Counted from the first letter of the stretch, positions 1-9,125 are shown. The stretch is 64,000 nucleotides of DNA from Peribacillus sp. ACCC06369 (GCF_030348945.1 NZ_JAUCEN010000002.1:186001-250000), one strand, 5' to 3'. The notes: generated by a model from the sequence alone, not told the origin. Numbers and translations are program-made.

Positions 1-302
1 TGGCTTGGGTAACTAAGAAATTTCCAAATTTAATGCCGAAAATTGCGTGGAATCAGCCTATGTTTACCGATCATGACACATATATCATTGGCTTTAGCGT
101 AGCCAAACATCATTTGGCTGTTGCCCCTGAAAAGGCAGGGATCGATCATTTCTCTGATGAAATCGTGCAGGCTGGCTATGATTACACCAAGCAGTTGGTA
201 CGTATCAAGTGGGATAATCCGGTTGATTACTCATTACTTGAAAAAATGATTGAGTTTAATATTTTTGATAAGACAGACTGTTCAACTTTTTGGCGGAAAT
301 AA
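1..302 (+). CDS. fra: Frataxin-like iron chaperone Fra/YdhG, 3' part (5' end outside window)
   Basis: Partial gene: the reading frame is open from base 3 and ends at TAA 300-302, giving about 99 residues. The protein contains the family stretch FPNLMPKIAWNQPMF followed by IIGFSVAKHHLAVAPEK and a C-terminal STFWRK. This matches the DUF1801 protein YdhG (Fra) of Bacillus subtilis, known as a frataxin-like protein that supplies iron for Fe-S cluster and heme assembly in the cytoplasm. The internal ATG at 33 is not the real start, because homologous sequence (AWVTKKFPNL) continues upstream of it to the window edge. No operon partner is visible inside the window. Confidence 0.85.
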   Translation, partial: AWVTKKFPNLMPKIAWNQPMFTDHDTYIIGFSVAKHHLAVAPEKAGIDHFSDEIVQAGYDYTKQLVRIKWDNPVDYSLLEKMIEFNIFDKTDCSTFWRK

Positions 303-626
303 TAAAAGCTGATTATTAAGGGTGAGTTGACCCTCTATTAAAGTGTCCATTATTCGGGGTTTATTCATATAAAAAGTGAAACGATGTGGTCCTTAGGTTA
401 TAATATCTCATATCTGCCGTCTGATCTAACTCCATAGGCAAAAAGGCAGATTCCTCGGTCCTTATGACCTCACCTTTACGGTTGCGAGTCATAAATAGTT
501 TTAAATTCAAAAAAAGCACAGGGTGTTCCAAATTTGGAACTCCTTGTGCTATTGATTTTTGATAAAGTGAAGATATAAAAATATTGCAACCAAACTACTT
601 TAAGATATTTATTACAGGGGATTCAA
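303..626. other. Intergenic, with one long hairpin
   Basis: No supported gene. It contains a hairpin at 515-550 (AGCACAGGGTGTTCC paired with GGAACTCCTTGTGCT, with one wobble and one mismatch) followed by an AT-rich stretch. The hairpin could be a terminator for a lost gene or a small repeat. AT-rich sequence before 627 could hold the promoter of the following gene, but no clear -35/-10 pair was chosen. Confidence 0.4.
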
Positions 627-1214
627 ATGAAAAAGACCATTTGGCCAATCATTGCTGTATTTGTTATGTTAGTATGTTTTCCAGAAGTAAATTCTTCAGC
701 TGAGAGTCTTCAAAAGGATTTAACACAAGAAGAAATTTATCAAAAATTTTCAGAAATATCAGATTACTACGATGTTGGTGAAGAATTAAGTTTTGACGAT
801 GCTGAATTTGTGAAGCTTTATGCGAAGACATCAAACTCTCCTATCATGCCTGTAAAAACTGCCACCGTCTTAGGAAGTAATTCTAATTCAAAAATTAGTG
901 CAAATTTGAAAGGATCTGTATCATCAAATCATGGAATTGTTAATAATTCTTTTGGTGGTAATGTAACGACAACAGTTACCAAAGGAACTCCTACAAAAAT
1001 CACTACAAAAATTAGGCATACTGCCTATGGATTAGTTGGATCTGGTGGTGTTGGTTAGGTGCAAGATAAAACCTTAACAGTGTCATGCACTTCTGGAAAG
1101 TCTTGTGCACTTAAACAAACATATCCATATACAGCCTCTGTAGCATATTCGACAACTTATGCTGAAGCGACTATTAGTTATAGTGGCGGGGCACTCGGAG
1201 TTACTGCTAAATAA
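627..1214 (+). pseudogene. Secreted protein interrupted by an in-frame amber codon
   Basis: The first segment, 627-1055, encodes 143 residues with a signal peptide (MKKTIWPIIAVFVMLVCFPEVNSSAES, cut probably after the alanine). It is followed by an acidic region and a Ser/Thr/Gly/Asn-rich region. TAG at 1056-1058 ends it in the sequence GLVGSGGVG. The same frame then stays open for 51 more codons to TAA 1212-1214. This continuation holds two cysteines (TVSCTSGKSCAL) and ends SYSGGALGVTAK, the same compositional style as the first part. I read this as one secreted protein of about 195 residues with a nonsense mutation. RBS is ACAGGGGATTCAA before the ATG. The family is not recognised. A sequencing error or a natural short form cannot be excluded. 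Confidence 0.6.
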
Positions 1215-1234
1215 TTTTTTATATAGTAAAGAAG

Positions 1235-1345
1235 GTGATTAAAGTTTTAAACAATTTTAGTTTGGTTGGAACAATTATTCTGTTATTGGCGATTGCAGGA
1301 ATAGGGTTTATTATCAGACGGATTTATTTAAAAATATCAAAATAA
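1235..1345 (+). CDS. Possible 36-residue single-pass membrane peptide
   Basis: A short frame starting GTG 1235 encodes MIKVLNNFSLVGT, then a hydrophobic segment (IILLLAIAGIGFII) and a basic tail (RRIYLKISK). That is a classic small membrane peptide layout. It lies 20 bases after the end of the interrupted secreted protein. The good Shine-Dalgarno-like AAGAAGGTGAT overlaps the proposed GTG, so the true start is uncertain. Nothing is recognised by family. It could be a partner of the upstream secreted protein, or chance. Confidence 0.35.
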   Translation: MIKVLNNFSLVGTIILLLAIAGIGFIIRRIYLKISK

Positions 1346-1437
1346 TCATCTCTAATATTGAAAAAGAAAAAAAGAGGTAACATATTGCACATAACTCTTT
1401 CAAGTAATATCTCTATCTACTGCCTTTTCTAAGTAGT

Positions 1438-1596
1438 CTACCGGAATATTTGTTAAGAAATGAAGTAGAACGGCCCATTATGGATGGAAAGGAGATGGAG
1501 CCTTCATTGGTGATGATCGGTTTTGGCGGACTTTCAGAAGAAGAGATAGAAAAAGGAATTGCTGTACTTCGAAATGCTTGGTTTTCTGAAATGTAA
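1438..1596 (+). pseudogene. C-terminal remnant of a MocR/PdxR-type regulator
   Basis: The open stretch reads LPEYLLRNEVERPI, MDGKEMEPSLVMIGFGGLSEEE and IEKGIAVLRNAWF, then TAA at 1594. The block SLVMIGFGGLSEEEIEKGI followed by a short helix is the very end of the aminotransferase-like domain of GntR/MocR regulators. The preceding winged-helix and PLP-binding parts are absent: upstream the frame is closed by TAA at 1405. No start signal precedes it. A stem at 1671-1687 (ACCTAT...ATAGGT) downstream may be its old terminator. I interpret it as a degraded gene end. Confidence 0.5.
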
Positions 1597-1778
1597 ATTA
1601 ATGGAAGGTTGGCCTCGAACTCATCTTAAAACAAAGTGGAAAGTAACGTTCAAATTTTAATCCCTCAAAAACCTATCCAGGATAGGTGATTTTATTTAGC
1701 TTTCATTTTAATTCTACGGAAGGCCAAAAATGTGGTCGGATATTAATCTGAAGCAACAATAACTACAAATAGAATTAA

Positions 1779-1806
1779 ACCAGCTGACAAGTCAGCTGGT
1801 TTTTAT
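1779..1806. terminator. Terminator at the end of the kinase gene
   Basis: A perfect 10-bp stem, ACCAGCTGAC / GTCAGCTGGT, with a two-base centre and T-run on the plus side. It abuts the stop codon of the minus-strand kinase and could act in both directions. Confidence 0.6.
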
Positions 1807-2837
1807 GAAATAGGAAGCAGAATCGTAAAAGTAGTTCCCTTTTCGAGTTCACTTTCCACGGATATGGTCCCTTCATGCATCTCTATAATTCTTTTCACGA
1901 TGGATAGACCTAGACCGCTGCCGCTTTTTGAGCGTTCCCTTGCCAGGTCGGCTTTATAGAATCGCTCGAATATATGGAACTGGTCGTTTTCGGAAATGCC
2001 GATTCCATTGTCGGATATCGTTATGGATGCCCGGTCATCAATCTGTTGTAATCGAATCGTGATCTTTCCGCGATGGCGGGTGAACTTGATACTATTGTGT
2101 ATTAAATTCGTCCATACTTGGCTCATTAAGTCCTGGTCTGCAACTATTGGAACCTTTTCTAAGGATATATCCAATTCGAGTTCTTTTTCCAACCAAGCGG
2201 GTTCACATGCCAAAATAATGGTTCGTATTTGCTGATCGAGCCGGAAATCGGTCCTTTCAAAAGGATGATGGTCGGATTCAAGGGATGTAAGCTTTAGAAG
2301 GTTATCACTTAATTTAGATAATCTCCGGCTTTCTGTCTCAATTATATTAAGATAATGATTTCGTTCTTCGGTTGTCAGCTTATTAAATTGAAGAGCCTGG
2401 GCAAATCCTACAATGGAGGTAAGGGGCGACTGTATTTCGTGTGAGACGTTAGAGATGAATTCTTGCCGCATTTCTTCCATTTGCTTCAATTGCTTGGCCA
2501 TGTGATTGAAGTGGTTAATGATATCCGTCATTTCGTTTTTCTTGCCCGTTTTAAAATCCAATTGTACATTATAATCGCCATTTGCTATTTTCCTTAAGGC
2601 ATCTATGATCTCGAGGTAAATATTAACCCGTTTATTGTGATGGATAGCGCGGATAAGATAACCGATGGATATCATGATTGCGATGCTTGTCATGATAGTG
2701 GCCAGAAACCGAACATAATCGGTTAATCTTAAGGGCAATAGTTCAATGATATAATAACCGGCGGAAAAACATATGGAAATATATGCAATAAAAAACAGTG
2801 TGCCAAGCATTTGTTTGAAAAATCGATTGCTTCTCAT
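1803..2837 (-). CDS. Sensor histidine kinase
   Basis: Membrane kinase of 344 residues. Two hydrophobic segments lie at about 11-32 and 43-65 with almost no extracytoplasmic loop between them, followed by a HAMP-like linker (about 70-122). The phosphoacceptor is His133 in SNVSHEIQSPLTS. The catalytic domain shows the N box (NLIHNSIKF), the D box (DNGIGIS) and the G box (GSGLGLSIVKRI). Its ATG overlaps the TGA of the response-regulator gene by four bases (ATGA), so the two are translationally coupled. The tiny sensing loop is the intramembrane-sensing pattern common in Firmicute kinases that watch an associated ABC transporter, and such a transporter is encoded just upstream in the same operon. 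Confidence 0.93.
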   Translation of the reverse strand: MRSNRFFKQMLGTLFFIAYISICFSAGYYIIELLPLRLTDYVRFLATIMTSIAIMISIGYLIRAIHHNKRVNIYLEIIDALRKIANGDYNVQLDFKTGKKNEMTDIINHFNHMAKQLKQMEEMRQEFISNVSHEIQSPLTSIVGFAQALQFNKLTTEERNHYLNIIETESRRLSKLSDNLLKLTSLESDHHPFERTDFRLDQQIRTIILACEPAWLEKELELDISLEKVPIVADQDLMSQVWTNLIHNSIKFTRHRGKITIRLQQIDDRASITISDNGIGISENDQFHIFERFYKADLARERSKSGSGLGLSIVKRIIEMHEGTISVESELEKGTTFTILLPIS

Positions 2838-3508
2838 CTCGTTATCTCCAAACGGTAGCCCAATCCCCAGATCGTTTTAATCCGGAAAGGGAAATCCGAT
2901 TCAGGAAACCGTTCTCGCACTCTTTTAATATGAACATCGACAGTTCGTTCATCACCTTCATAATCATAGCCCCAAATGTCTTCGATAAGATTTTCCCTGG
3001 AAAAAGTTTTTCCAGGATAGCTTGCTAATTTAAACAACAATTCAAATTCTTTTAAGGGAATCGTAAATTCCTTTTCTTTGAATGAAATTTCATGTGTGTT
3101 GCGATTCATCTTTAATTCGCCGATATTTAATGTTTGTGAAATAGTAATTTTATAGCGTTTTAGTAATGCCTTTATTCTCAGAACCAATTCGATCGGTTCA
3201 AATGGCTTTACAAGATAATCATCTGCCCCAAGCCCGAAACCTTTTACTTTCTGTGTTGTTTCCCCTTTTGCAGTCAGCATTAAAATGGGGATATCACTAA
3301 ATTCCCGTAACTCTTTGCATAATTGCCATCCATCCATGTTGGGCATCATAATGTCGATGACTGCCAAATCGATTTTCACTTTCTCCATTACTTTCAATGC
3401 TTGCAGTCCATCTGAGGCTTCATATAGATCAAATCCTTCTTTTCTTAACAAGAGTTGTATAAGTTCACGAATATGTGCATCATCATCGACAATTAGTATT
3501 TTTGTCAT
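2834..3508 (-). CDS. OmpR/PhoB-family response regulator
   Basis: 224 residues. The N-terminal receiver domain has the acidic pair DDD (8-10), the phosphorylated Asp in IDIMMPNMDGW (about 52) and the conserved Lys in YLVKPFEP. The C-terminal winged helix ends with RVRERFPESDF and TIWGLGYRLE. It sits between the ABC transporter gene (23 bases after its stop) and the kinase gene (4-base overlap), all on minus, so it is the cognate regulator of that kinase. RBS is GGAAAGAAGACGG. The operon itself is the likely target, by analogy with other Bacillus transporter-linked systems. Confidence 0.93.
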   Translation of the reverse strand: MTKILIVDDDAHIRELIQLLLRKEGFDLYEASDGLQALKVMEKVKIDLAVIDIMMPNMDGWQLCKELREFSDIPILMLTAKGETTQKVKGFGLGADDYLVKPFEPIELVLRIKALLKRYKITISQTLNIGELKMNRNTHEISFKEKEFTIPLKEFELLFKLASYPGKTFSRENLIEDIWGYDYEGDERTVDVHIKRVRERFPESDFPFRIKTIWGLGYRLEITR

Positions 3509-3531
3509 CCGTCTTCTTTCCTTTCGGTAAA

Positions 3532-5277
3532 TTAGGCGAGTTCAAGTTTGTTTAACTGTTGTTCAGCGAATTCGCGATATAATGAGTGCGTTTTATATAG
3601 CTCCTTATGTGTTCCGCTGCCCGTTATTTTCCCTTTTTCCAGAAAGATGATTTGATCTGAACCAACAACGGTCGATAGGCGGTGAGCAATAACTATTGTT
3701 GTTCTGCCTTTCATTAATTCATTTAACGCCTGTTGAACAACTTTTTCTGATTTGCTGTCCAGGCTGGAGGTAGCTTCATCAAGCATCAGTATTTTTGGGT
3801 TTCTTAAAAATGCTCGGGCGATTGCAATTCTTTGTCTTTGACCGCCGGATAATTTCATGCCCCTTTCGCCAACCTCTGTATCATATCCGTTAGGAAGCTC
3901 AGAAATAAATTGATCTGCATACGCCATTTTAGCTACTTGGTTTAATTCCTCATCTGTTATATCCCGATCGATTCCATAACAGATATTATCTCGAATTGTG
4001 CCAGATACAATCGGACTTTCTTGTGAAACATACCCAATCTGGCTTCTCCATGAAAGCAGTGTGAAATCATTTATGGATTTCCCGCCTATGGAAATGGAGC
4101 CTTGCTGTGGTTTGTAGAAACGCTCGAATAATGAGAAAAGGGTTGTTTTGCCGCTGCCGCTTGGTCCGACAATTGCTGTGACCTTACCGGATTCAACGTT
4201 AAAGCTTATATCTTTAAGTACCTGTTCTCCATTATTGTAACTATAGTTCAGGTGATCCACGGTGATTGATTGACTTATATTCTGAACTGGCTGCTTCGCA
4301 TCTTCCTCCTCTACTGAATCCAAAATGGAAATGATGCGCTCTGTTGCACCCGTGGCTTTTTGAAATTGTGTAAAGAAACTGGCTAATTGAGCCATTGGCA
4401 TGATTATTTGGAAAAGATACATGATGAATGCAACTAGGGCTCCAGCAGTCAGGGCTCCTGAAGAAACGCGCATTCCCCCATAACCTAAAATCAGCACGAG
4501 TAATGCCATCATGACAAAACTCATTAGCGGCGCAATCAACGCTTGGATTTTTGCCTCTTTTAATCCGAATTGAAATAATTTATGGATTCCTTTTTTTCCA
4601 TTTTCATATTCTAGAGTTTCAGCATTTGAGGCTTTAACAAGACGGATTTCCGTTAGCACTTGCTGGAGGACTGAGGTGAAGCTTGCTGTCTCGTCCTGCA
4701 TCCCTTTTGATATTTCATGCATTTTTTTCCCTAGTGGCATTAATATCAAAACAGAGAGTGGAATTGCAGTGAACATCAATAATGTCATTTTCCAATCCAG
4801 TACGAATAACACGATCATGGAACCTACGATGGAAATGATTCCTGTAACGAAATTAGAGAGGTGCTCAGAGATTAATCCCTTCACTACTGTTGTATCATTT
4901 GTCATTCGACTGACTGTTTCGCCTGACGGATGTTCATCAAAATAACTCACGGGCAATACGAGTATTTTTTTCCATAGTTGATCGCGGATACCCGCCACTA
5001 CAGATTGACCGATCCGATTTAATAAATAGATGGAAAATCCACTGGCCAATGCTTGAACAATGATGGCAAGAACGAGAAGGGTGATCCGTTCAGTGCTTAG
5101 TGAGCTGATCGAAAAATCATTAATTAAATTTTTTGTGAATAAAGGGACTAATAAACCCACACCCGTTGTACCTAGGCTTAATGCCAATGCAATCCCTATC
5201 ATTAGTTTAGAAGGCTTCGTTTGTTGAACTAACCGAATGAACTGGCGCCATCCCTTTTGATTTTTTGCTTCTGACAT
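3532..5277 (-). CDS. Multidrug-type ABC exporter half-transporter (BmrA/MsbA-like)
   Basis: Fused transmembrane and ATPase half-transporter of 581 residues that would work as a homodimer in the membrane. The N-terminal half holds the six-helix exporter domain. The C-terminal half holds Walker [10 protein letters not shown], the signature [15 protein letters not shown], Walker [13 protein letters not shown] and the switch IAHRLS. I chose ATG 5277 (MSEAKNQKG) because AAAGGA lies 11 bases upstream of it; longer frames reach 5322 but have no usable RBS. It is the first gene of a minus-strand operon with a response regulator and a kinase. Export substrate is unknown. BmrA of B. subtilis is the closest type I can name. 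Confidence 0.9.
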   Translation of the reverse strand: MSEAKNQKGWRQFIRLVQQTKPSKLMIGIALALSLGTTGVGLLVPLFTKNLINDFSISSLSTERITLLVLAIIVQALASGFSIYLLNRIGQSVVAGIRDQLWKKILVLPVSYFDEHPSGETVSRMTNDTTVVKGLISEHLSNFVTGIISIVGSMIVLFVLDWKMTLLMFTAIPLSVLILMPLGKKMHEISKGMQDETASFTSVLQQVLTEIRLVKASNAETLEYENGKKGIHKLFQFGLKEAKIQALIAPLMSFVMMALLVLILGYGGMRVSSGALTAGALVAFIMYLFQIIMPMAQLASFFTQFQKATGATERIISILDSVEEEDAKQPVQNISQSITVDHLNYSYNNGEQVLKDISFNVESGKVTAIVGPSGSGKTTLFSLFERFYKPQQGSISIGGKSINDFTLLSWRSQIGYVSQESPIVSGTIRDNICYGIDRDITDEELNQVAKMAYADQFISELPNGYDTEVGERGMKLSGGQRQRIAIARAFLRNPKILMLDEATSSLDSKSEKVVQQALNELMKGRTTIVIAHRLSTVVGSDQIIFLEKGKITGSGTHKELYKTHSLYREFAEQQLNKLELA

Positions 5278-5638
5278 ATTTAAATACATCCTTTCTTGAC
5301 CTTTACATGAGGAAGTATACAAAGAAGTTATGAATTGAATATGAACTTTTGGGTATTAAAGAAAAATTCCACGAAATTACTGTTGGATTTTTACTGAATG
5401 ATAAAGTTGAAAAAATAGCGGTCACTTAAAATAGTGTCGGCTTTTTTTAATTAAGATACAAGAAAAATAAAGAATCGGACTGAAATATTCAGGTGAATAT
5501 GGATGTTAGGTATATGAAGTTCTTGGTTAATGAAAAGGCATATCAGTTATAATGGGTCACCAGTAGCAATTTGGAAAATCGGAATGGAATGGAGTACAAT
5601 TAAAGTAATGGGAATATGTAAAAGGGAGTAAGATACAG
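5278..5638. other. Divergent intergenic region
   Basis: It separates the minus-strand ABC operon from the plus-strand van-like cluster and must hold both promoters. A stem-like element at 5417-5442 (AGC-GTCACT / AGTG-GGCT) followed by seven T resembles a plus-strand terminator, although no plus-strand gene precedes it. No operator was recognised. Confidence 0.35.
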
Positions 5639-6336
5639 ATGAAGCGGATTACTATATTGATAGCTGATGATGAGGTGGAAATTGCTGACCTGGTCGCTTT
5701 GCATTTGGAGAAAGAGGGATATAACTATATCAAGGTATCGGATGGGAAAGAGGCCATTCGTGTTATTAGCGATCAGAAGATAGACTTGGCCATCTTGGAT
5801 ATCATGATGCCGGAGCTGAATGGCTATGAAGTTACCCGTCAAATTAGAGCGAAATATCAAATGCCTATCATTTTTCTTAGTGCAAAAAGTTCCGATCTGG
5901 ATAAAATCTCCGGATTGGTGATGGGGGCGGACGATTATATGACCAAGCCTTTCAACCCAATGGAATTGGTCGCACGCGTGAATGCGCAATTGCGACGGGC
6001 AATGCAGTTGAATCAAGTTTCAAACGAAAACGAATCTATATTGGAAGTCGGCGGTTTGATCATTTATCCGGATCAGCGCAAAGTGATACTATATGATGAA
6101 GCCATCGAACTAACTCCGAAGGAATTCGATATTTTGGTTCTCTTAGCCGGTCATTCCCAAAAAGTATTTAGTGCGGAAAGTATTTTTCAAAATGTATGGG
6201 GCGAAGCGTATTATGAAAGGGCAATAATACTGTCATGGTTCATACTCGTACGCTAAGAAAAAAGCTTGGCGAGGATAAAAATAAAAACAAGTTCATCACG
6301 ACAGTTTGGGGAGTGGGATATAAATTCAATGGCTGA
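5639..6336 (+). pseudogene. VanR-like response regulator, frameshifted near the C terminus
   Basis: Starts MKRITILIADDEVEIADLV with RBS AAAGGGAGTAAG. The receiver domain is complete (LDIMMPELNGYE; YMTKPFNP) and the winged helix begins normally (ELTPKEFDILVLLAG). After WGEAYYE the first frame runs into unrelated residues and stops at TAA 6254-6256. From 6223 the -1 frame restores the expected family ending: NTVMVHTRTLRKKLGED, then TTVWGVGYKFNG and TGA 6334-6336. One base is therefore missing around 6214-6223 (GAAAGGGCAATAAT). The truncated product lacks the end of the recognition helix and the wing. It belongs with vanS-, vanY- and vanZ-like genes downstream. Sequencing error is the main alternative. 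Confidence 0.82.
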
Positions 6337-7419
6337 CATGTTACGAAGCTTCCGGGCTAAAATGATTGTATTGCTTGCATTGAGTATGTTGATAGCCGGA
6401 ACCATTACCTTCCTGATATATAAAGGGCTTCAACTTTATTATCATACGAATGTAAAGGTCGAAGATCCATTGTTCCGTTTGCGTTTGATCATGAATATAT
6501 ATGGAGATCTAAACTTCTTTTTAATCATTTTTGTCCCACTTTCGATACTATTCTTCTTTTTCCTTACAAAACCTTATGCGACATACTTTAATAAGATTTC
6601 CAATGGAATATTAATGATCTCGCAAATGGTGACTTTAAAAGCAGAGTCGACATCTTATCAAAAGATGAGTTCCAGGATATAGCGGAAGATATTAACCGGG
6701 CAAGTGAGAAATTACAAGAAGCCGTAGAAAGAGGCGATTTTGCAGAAAGCAGTAAGGATCAATTGGTTCTGAACTTGGCCCATGATTTACGTACACCTCT
6801 AACTTCCGTTTTGGGATATTTGGACTTTATCCTTCGAGAAGAAGATTTACCTGCAGAACGAATCAGGCATTTTACGAAGATTGCTTATACGAAATCCCAA
6901 CGTTTAGAGAAACTTATTGATGAACTTTTTGAAATAACCAGAATGAACTATGGCATGCTTCCATTAGAGAAAAAATCCCTCAATTTAAGTGAATTGCTCA
7001 TTCAATTAAGTGAAGAACTATATCCACTCTTCGAAAAAAACCACTTGAGTGCAAGATCGACTCTTCCATCGCATTTAGATATTTCAGGTGATGGCGACCT
7101 ATTGGCGCGTGTATTCGAAAACTTATTGACCAATGCCGTACGTTATGGAAACGATGGACAGTTCGTGGATATCCTTGGTTTCACTGATAAAGGGGAGGTT
7201 GTGGTGCAAGTTATCAACTATGGAACTTGTATACCTGAGGAAGAACTACCTTATGTTTTTGATATGTTCTACACAAATGATAGGGCGCGGTCCCATAAAG
7301 ATGGAAGCACGGGTCTCGGTTTATTCATCGCAAAAAATATTGTCGAACAGCATAATGGAACGATATCCGTTAAAAGCGATTCTGTACAGACTCTATTTGA
7401 AGTGCGATTACCGCAGTGA
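6329..7419 (+). pseudogene. VanS-like sensor kinase, frameshifted in the HAMP region
   Basis: The start ATG 6329 (MADMLRSFRAKMIVLL) overlaps the restored end of the vanR-like gene by eight bases. The first segment has two membrane helices and runs to YFNKISNGI. It then leaves the family sequence and stops at 6680-6682. The -1 frame from about 6613 resumes INDLANGDFKSRVDILSKDEF and continues unbroken through the His motif NLAHDLRTPLTSVLGY, the N box NLLTNAVRY and the G box GSTGLGLFIAKNIV to TGA 7417. One base is lost near 6606-6614 (GGAATATTAATG). The catalytic half has no start of its own with a good RBS; ATG 6763 is internal. Confidence 0.82.
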
Positions 7420-7502
7420 TTTAAGAAAAATTTTATAATTTCCCCACTATTTTTTTAAACTATTTTTCCTAACCTATAGAAAGAAGGTAAGGAGGACTGT
7501 TC

Positions 7503-8381
7503 ATGAAGAAGTGGGTTTTTTTGTTTGTTTTATTTTTGCTGTTTGCACGTGAAGTAAACGAATATAAATCTGACGGTGATTTTCAAATTATTGATGAAAG
7601 ACATGGTCTAAGGGTTCCGAAGGAGAGTGGAACGTTAGAAATAGCTAAGGATCAGGTTTACCAAGGGAATTTGTTATTGGTCAATAAGGAACATCCTGTA
7701 CATCGGGGAGGGATCAAATCTGATGTGGTTAATCTATTTCAACACAAAGAACTAATAGAGGGATATGGTCTGTCGGACGAAAGGATTCGCTTGTCACAGG
7801 GTGTGGCAGAGAAATTCTTGGAAATGGTTCGTGCGGCTGAAAAAGACAATGTCCGTCATTTCATGATTAGCAGCGGGTATCGGAATGAAGAGGAGCAAAG
7901 TCAGCTCTATCAAGAAAAGGGGTCTGCATTTGCTTTACCAGCTGGCTATAGTGAGCACAACTTAGGGTTATCACTTGATATAGGCTCCACCTTATCAGGT
8001 ATGAATGAAGCCCCGGAAGGAAGGTGGCTGCAAAAGAATGCCTCGAAATACGGTTTTATTTTACGTTATCCGGAAAATAAAAAGGCTATTACAGGAATAG
8101 AATATGAGCCATGGCATTTCCGCTATGTTGGTCTTCCCCATAGTAGAATCATGCAGAAAAAGAATTTTACATTGGAAGAATACCTTACTTATATAAAAGA
8201 GAAAAAGAAAATTGGGGGAACCATAGCGGGTGTGGAATATGAAGTCTCTTATTATCCTGTATCCTCAAAAAAGACGGTTAAGCTACAGGCCAACGCGTAT
8301 GAAGTATCTGGAGATAATATGGGTGGAGTCATCGTGACTGCTTTTTCTTCTGTGCATGCACGTGATGGGCAAGAGAAATGA
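7503..8381 (+). CDS. vanY: VanY-type D-alanyl-D-alanine carboxypeptidase
   Basis: 292 residues with an N-terminal signal anchor (KKWVFLFVLFLLFA) and RBS GGAGG seven bases before the ATG. The M15B peptidase core is complete: SSGYRNEEEQSQLY, the zinc motif SEHNLGLSLDIGS (His and Asp ligands) and EYEPWHFRYVGLPHS (catalytic Glu and third ligand His). It would trim the terminal D-Ala from peptidoglycan stem peptides outside the membrane, as VanYB does in glycopeptide-resistance clusters. A C-terminal extension of about 70 residues follows the core. It lies 83 bases after the kinase remnant and directly before the VanZ-like gene. No vanHAX ligase genes are present, so this alone would not be a resistance operon. 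Confidence 0.9.
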   Translation: MKKWVFLFVLFLLFAREVNEYKSDGDFQIIDERHGLRVPKESGTLEIAKDQVYQGNLLLVNKEHPVHRGGIKSDVVNLFQHKELIEGYGLSDERIRLSQGVAEKFLEMVRAAEKDNVRHFMISSGYRNEEEQSQLYQEKGSAFALPAGYSEHNLGLSLDIGSTLSGMNEAPEGRWLQKNASKYGFILRYPENKKAITGIEYEPWHFRYVGLPHSRIMQKKNFTLEEYLTYIKEKKKIGGTIAGVEYEVSYYPVSSKKTVKLQANAYEVSGDNMGGVIVTAFSSVHARDGQEK

Positions 8382-8417
8382 AGAAAATAAATAATACAGG
8401 ATATCATTATTCCAGCT

Positions 8418-8852
8418 TTGTTTGCTAGTTATATATTTTTGCTAACCAAAGTCATTTTATTTAAGTTTGGCCATATTGATATAACTTTTCTTCTGGAACA
8501 GCTTCAAAGTAATCTAAAGAACCCAGTAAATATGAAGGATAGATTATTATTGTTCGGTAATTTCATACCGCTTAATGAAATAGTGAGTGCTGTCCAAAAT
8601 AGAACGTATCACAATATATTCAATTTGCTAGGAAACATCGCATTATTCATTCCTTTTGGTATATTTCTACCTCTCGTTATTGGAAAGGGATATATAAATC
8701 TAAAGAGGGTATGCTGTATTTCCTTTATAGTAAGTCTTTGTTATGAAGTCTCTCAGGCTGTCTTTAATATCGGCATCTTTGATGTGGATGATCTTCTATT
8801 AAATACGTTTGGCGGAATGCTAGGGTATGCCCTATTCAAGTTCGGCATCTAA
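8418..8852 (+). CDS. vanZ: VanZ-like membrane protein with an uncertain, possibly shifted start
   Basis: The frame from TTG 8418 encodes a four-helix protein with the VanZ signatures NLLGNIALFIPFGIFLPL and FDVDDLLLNTFGGMLGY. VanZ of Tn1546 raises teicoplanin tolerance by an unknown mechanism. The start is odd. An ATG at 8378 overlaps the vanY stop as ATGA and opens MKKINNTGYHYSSF, but stops at TAG after 16 codons. The VanZ frame is closed upstream at 8388 and has no good RBS. Shifting by one base near 8390-8394 (AAATAAATAATACA) would join the two into a protein of the usual length. Either the first helix starts at the TTG or a third indel affects this cluster. Confidence 0.6.
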   Translation: MFASYIFLLTKVILFKFGHIDITFLLEQLQSNLKNPVNMKDRLLLFGNFIPLNEIVSAVQNRTYHNIFNLLGNIALFIPFGIFLPLVIGKGYINLKRVCCISFIVSLCYEVSQAVFNIGIFDVDDLLLNTFGGMLGYALFKFGI

Positions 8853-8927
8853 TCGAAAAACGATCAAGTATTATTGTAGATGTACAAGAATGAAAGGAGT
8901 TCCTTCAACATGAGCATAGAAAAAAGG

Positions 8928-8956
8928 AGAGCCCGGGGCTAGATCCGGGCTTTTTC
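8928..8956 (+). terminator. Terminator of the van-like cluster
   Basis: AGCCCGG / CCGGGCT stem followed by TTTTTCT. A ten-codon frame with an RBS (AAAGGAG, ATG 8910) ends inside the loop; I do not regard it as a gene. Confidence 0.75.
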
Positions 8957-9125
8957 TATGTCCTCAAATGCTTTTTTTAGTTGGAGTCGATAGGTAAAAA
9001 GGTATATTGAAATTTTATTTTTTTAATGTGAAATTAATAATAAATACCTATATAAGCTAAATACTTACCGCTTTTAACCGATTAAATATGGAGATACAAA
9101 AAACAGTATAAGTTAGGTGGAAAAA

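Noticed and set aside
5600..6016. 138-codon minus-strand frame
   Set aside because: It is antisense to the receiver domain of the VanR-like regulator; no RBS or family.
8910..8942. Ten-codon frame with RBS AAAGGAG before the van-cluster terminator
   Set aside because: Its end lies in the terminator loop and the product is too short to support.
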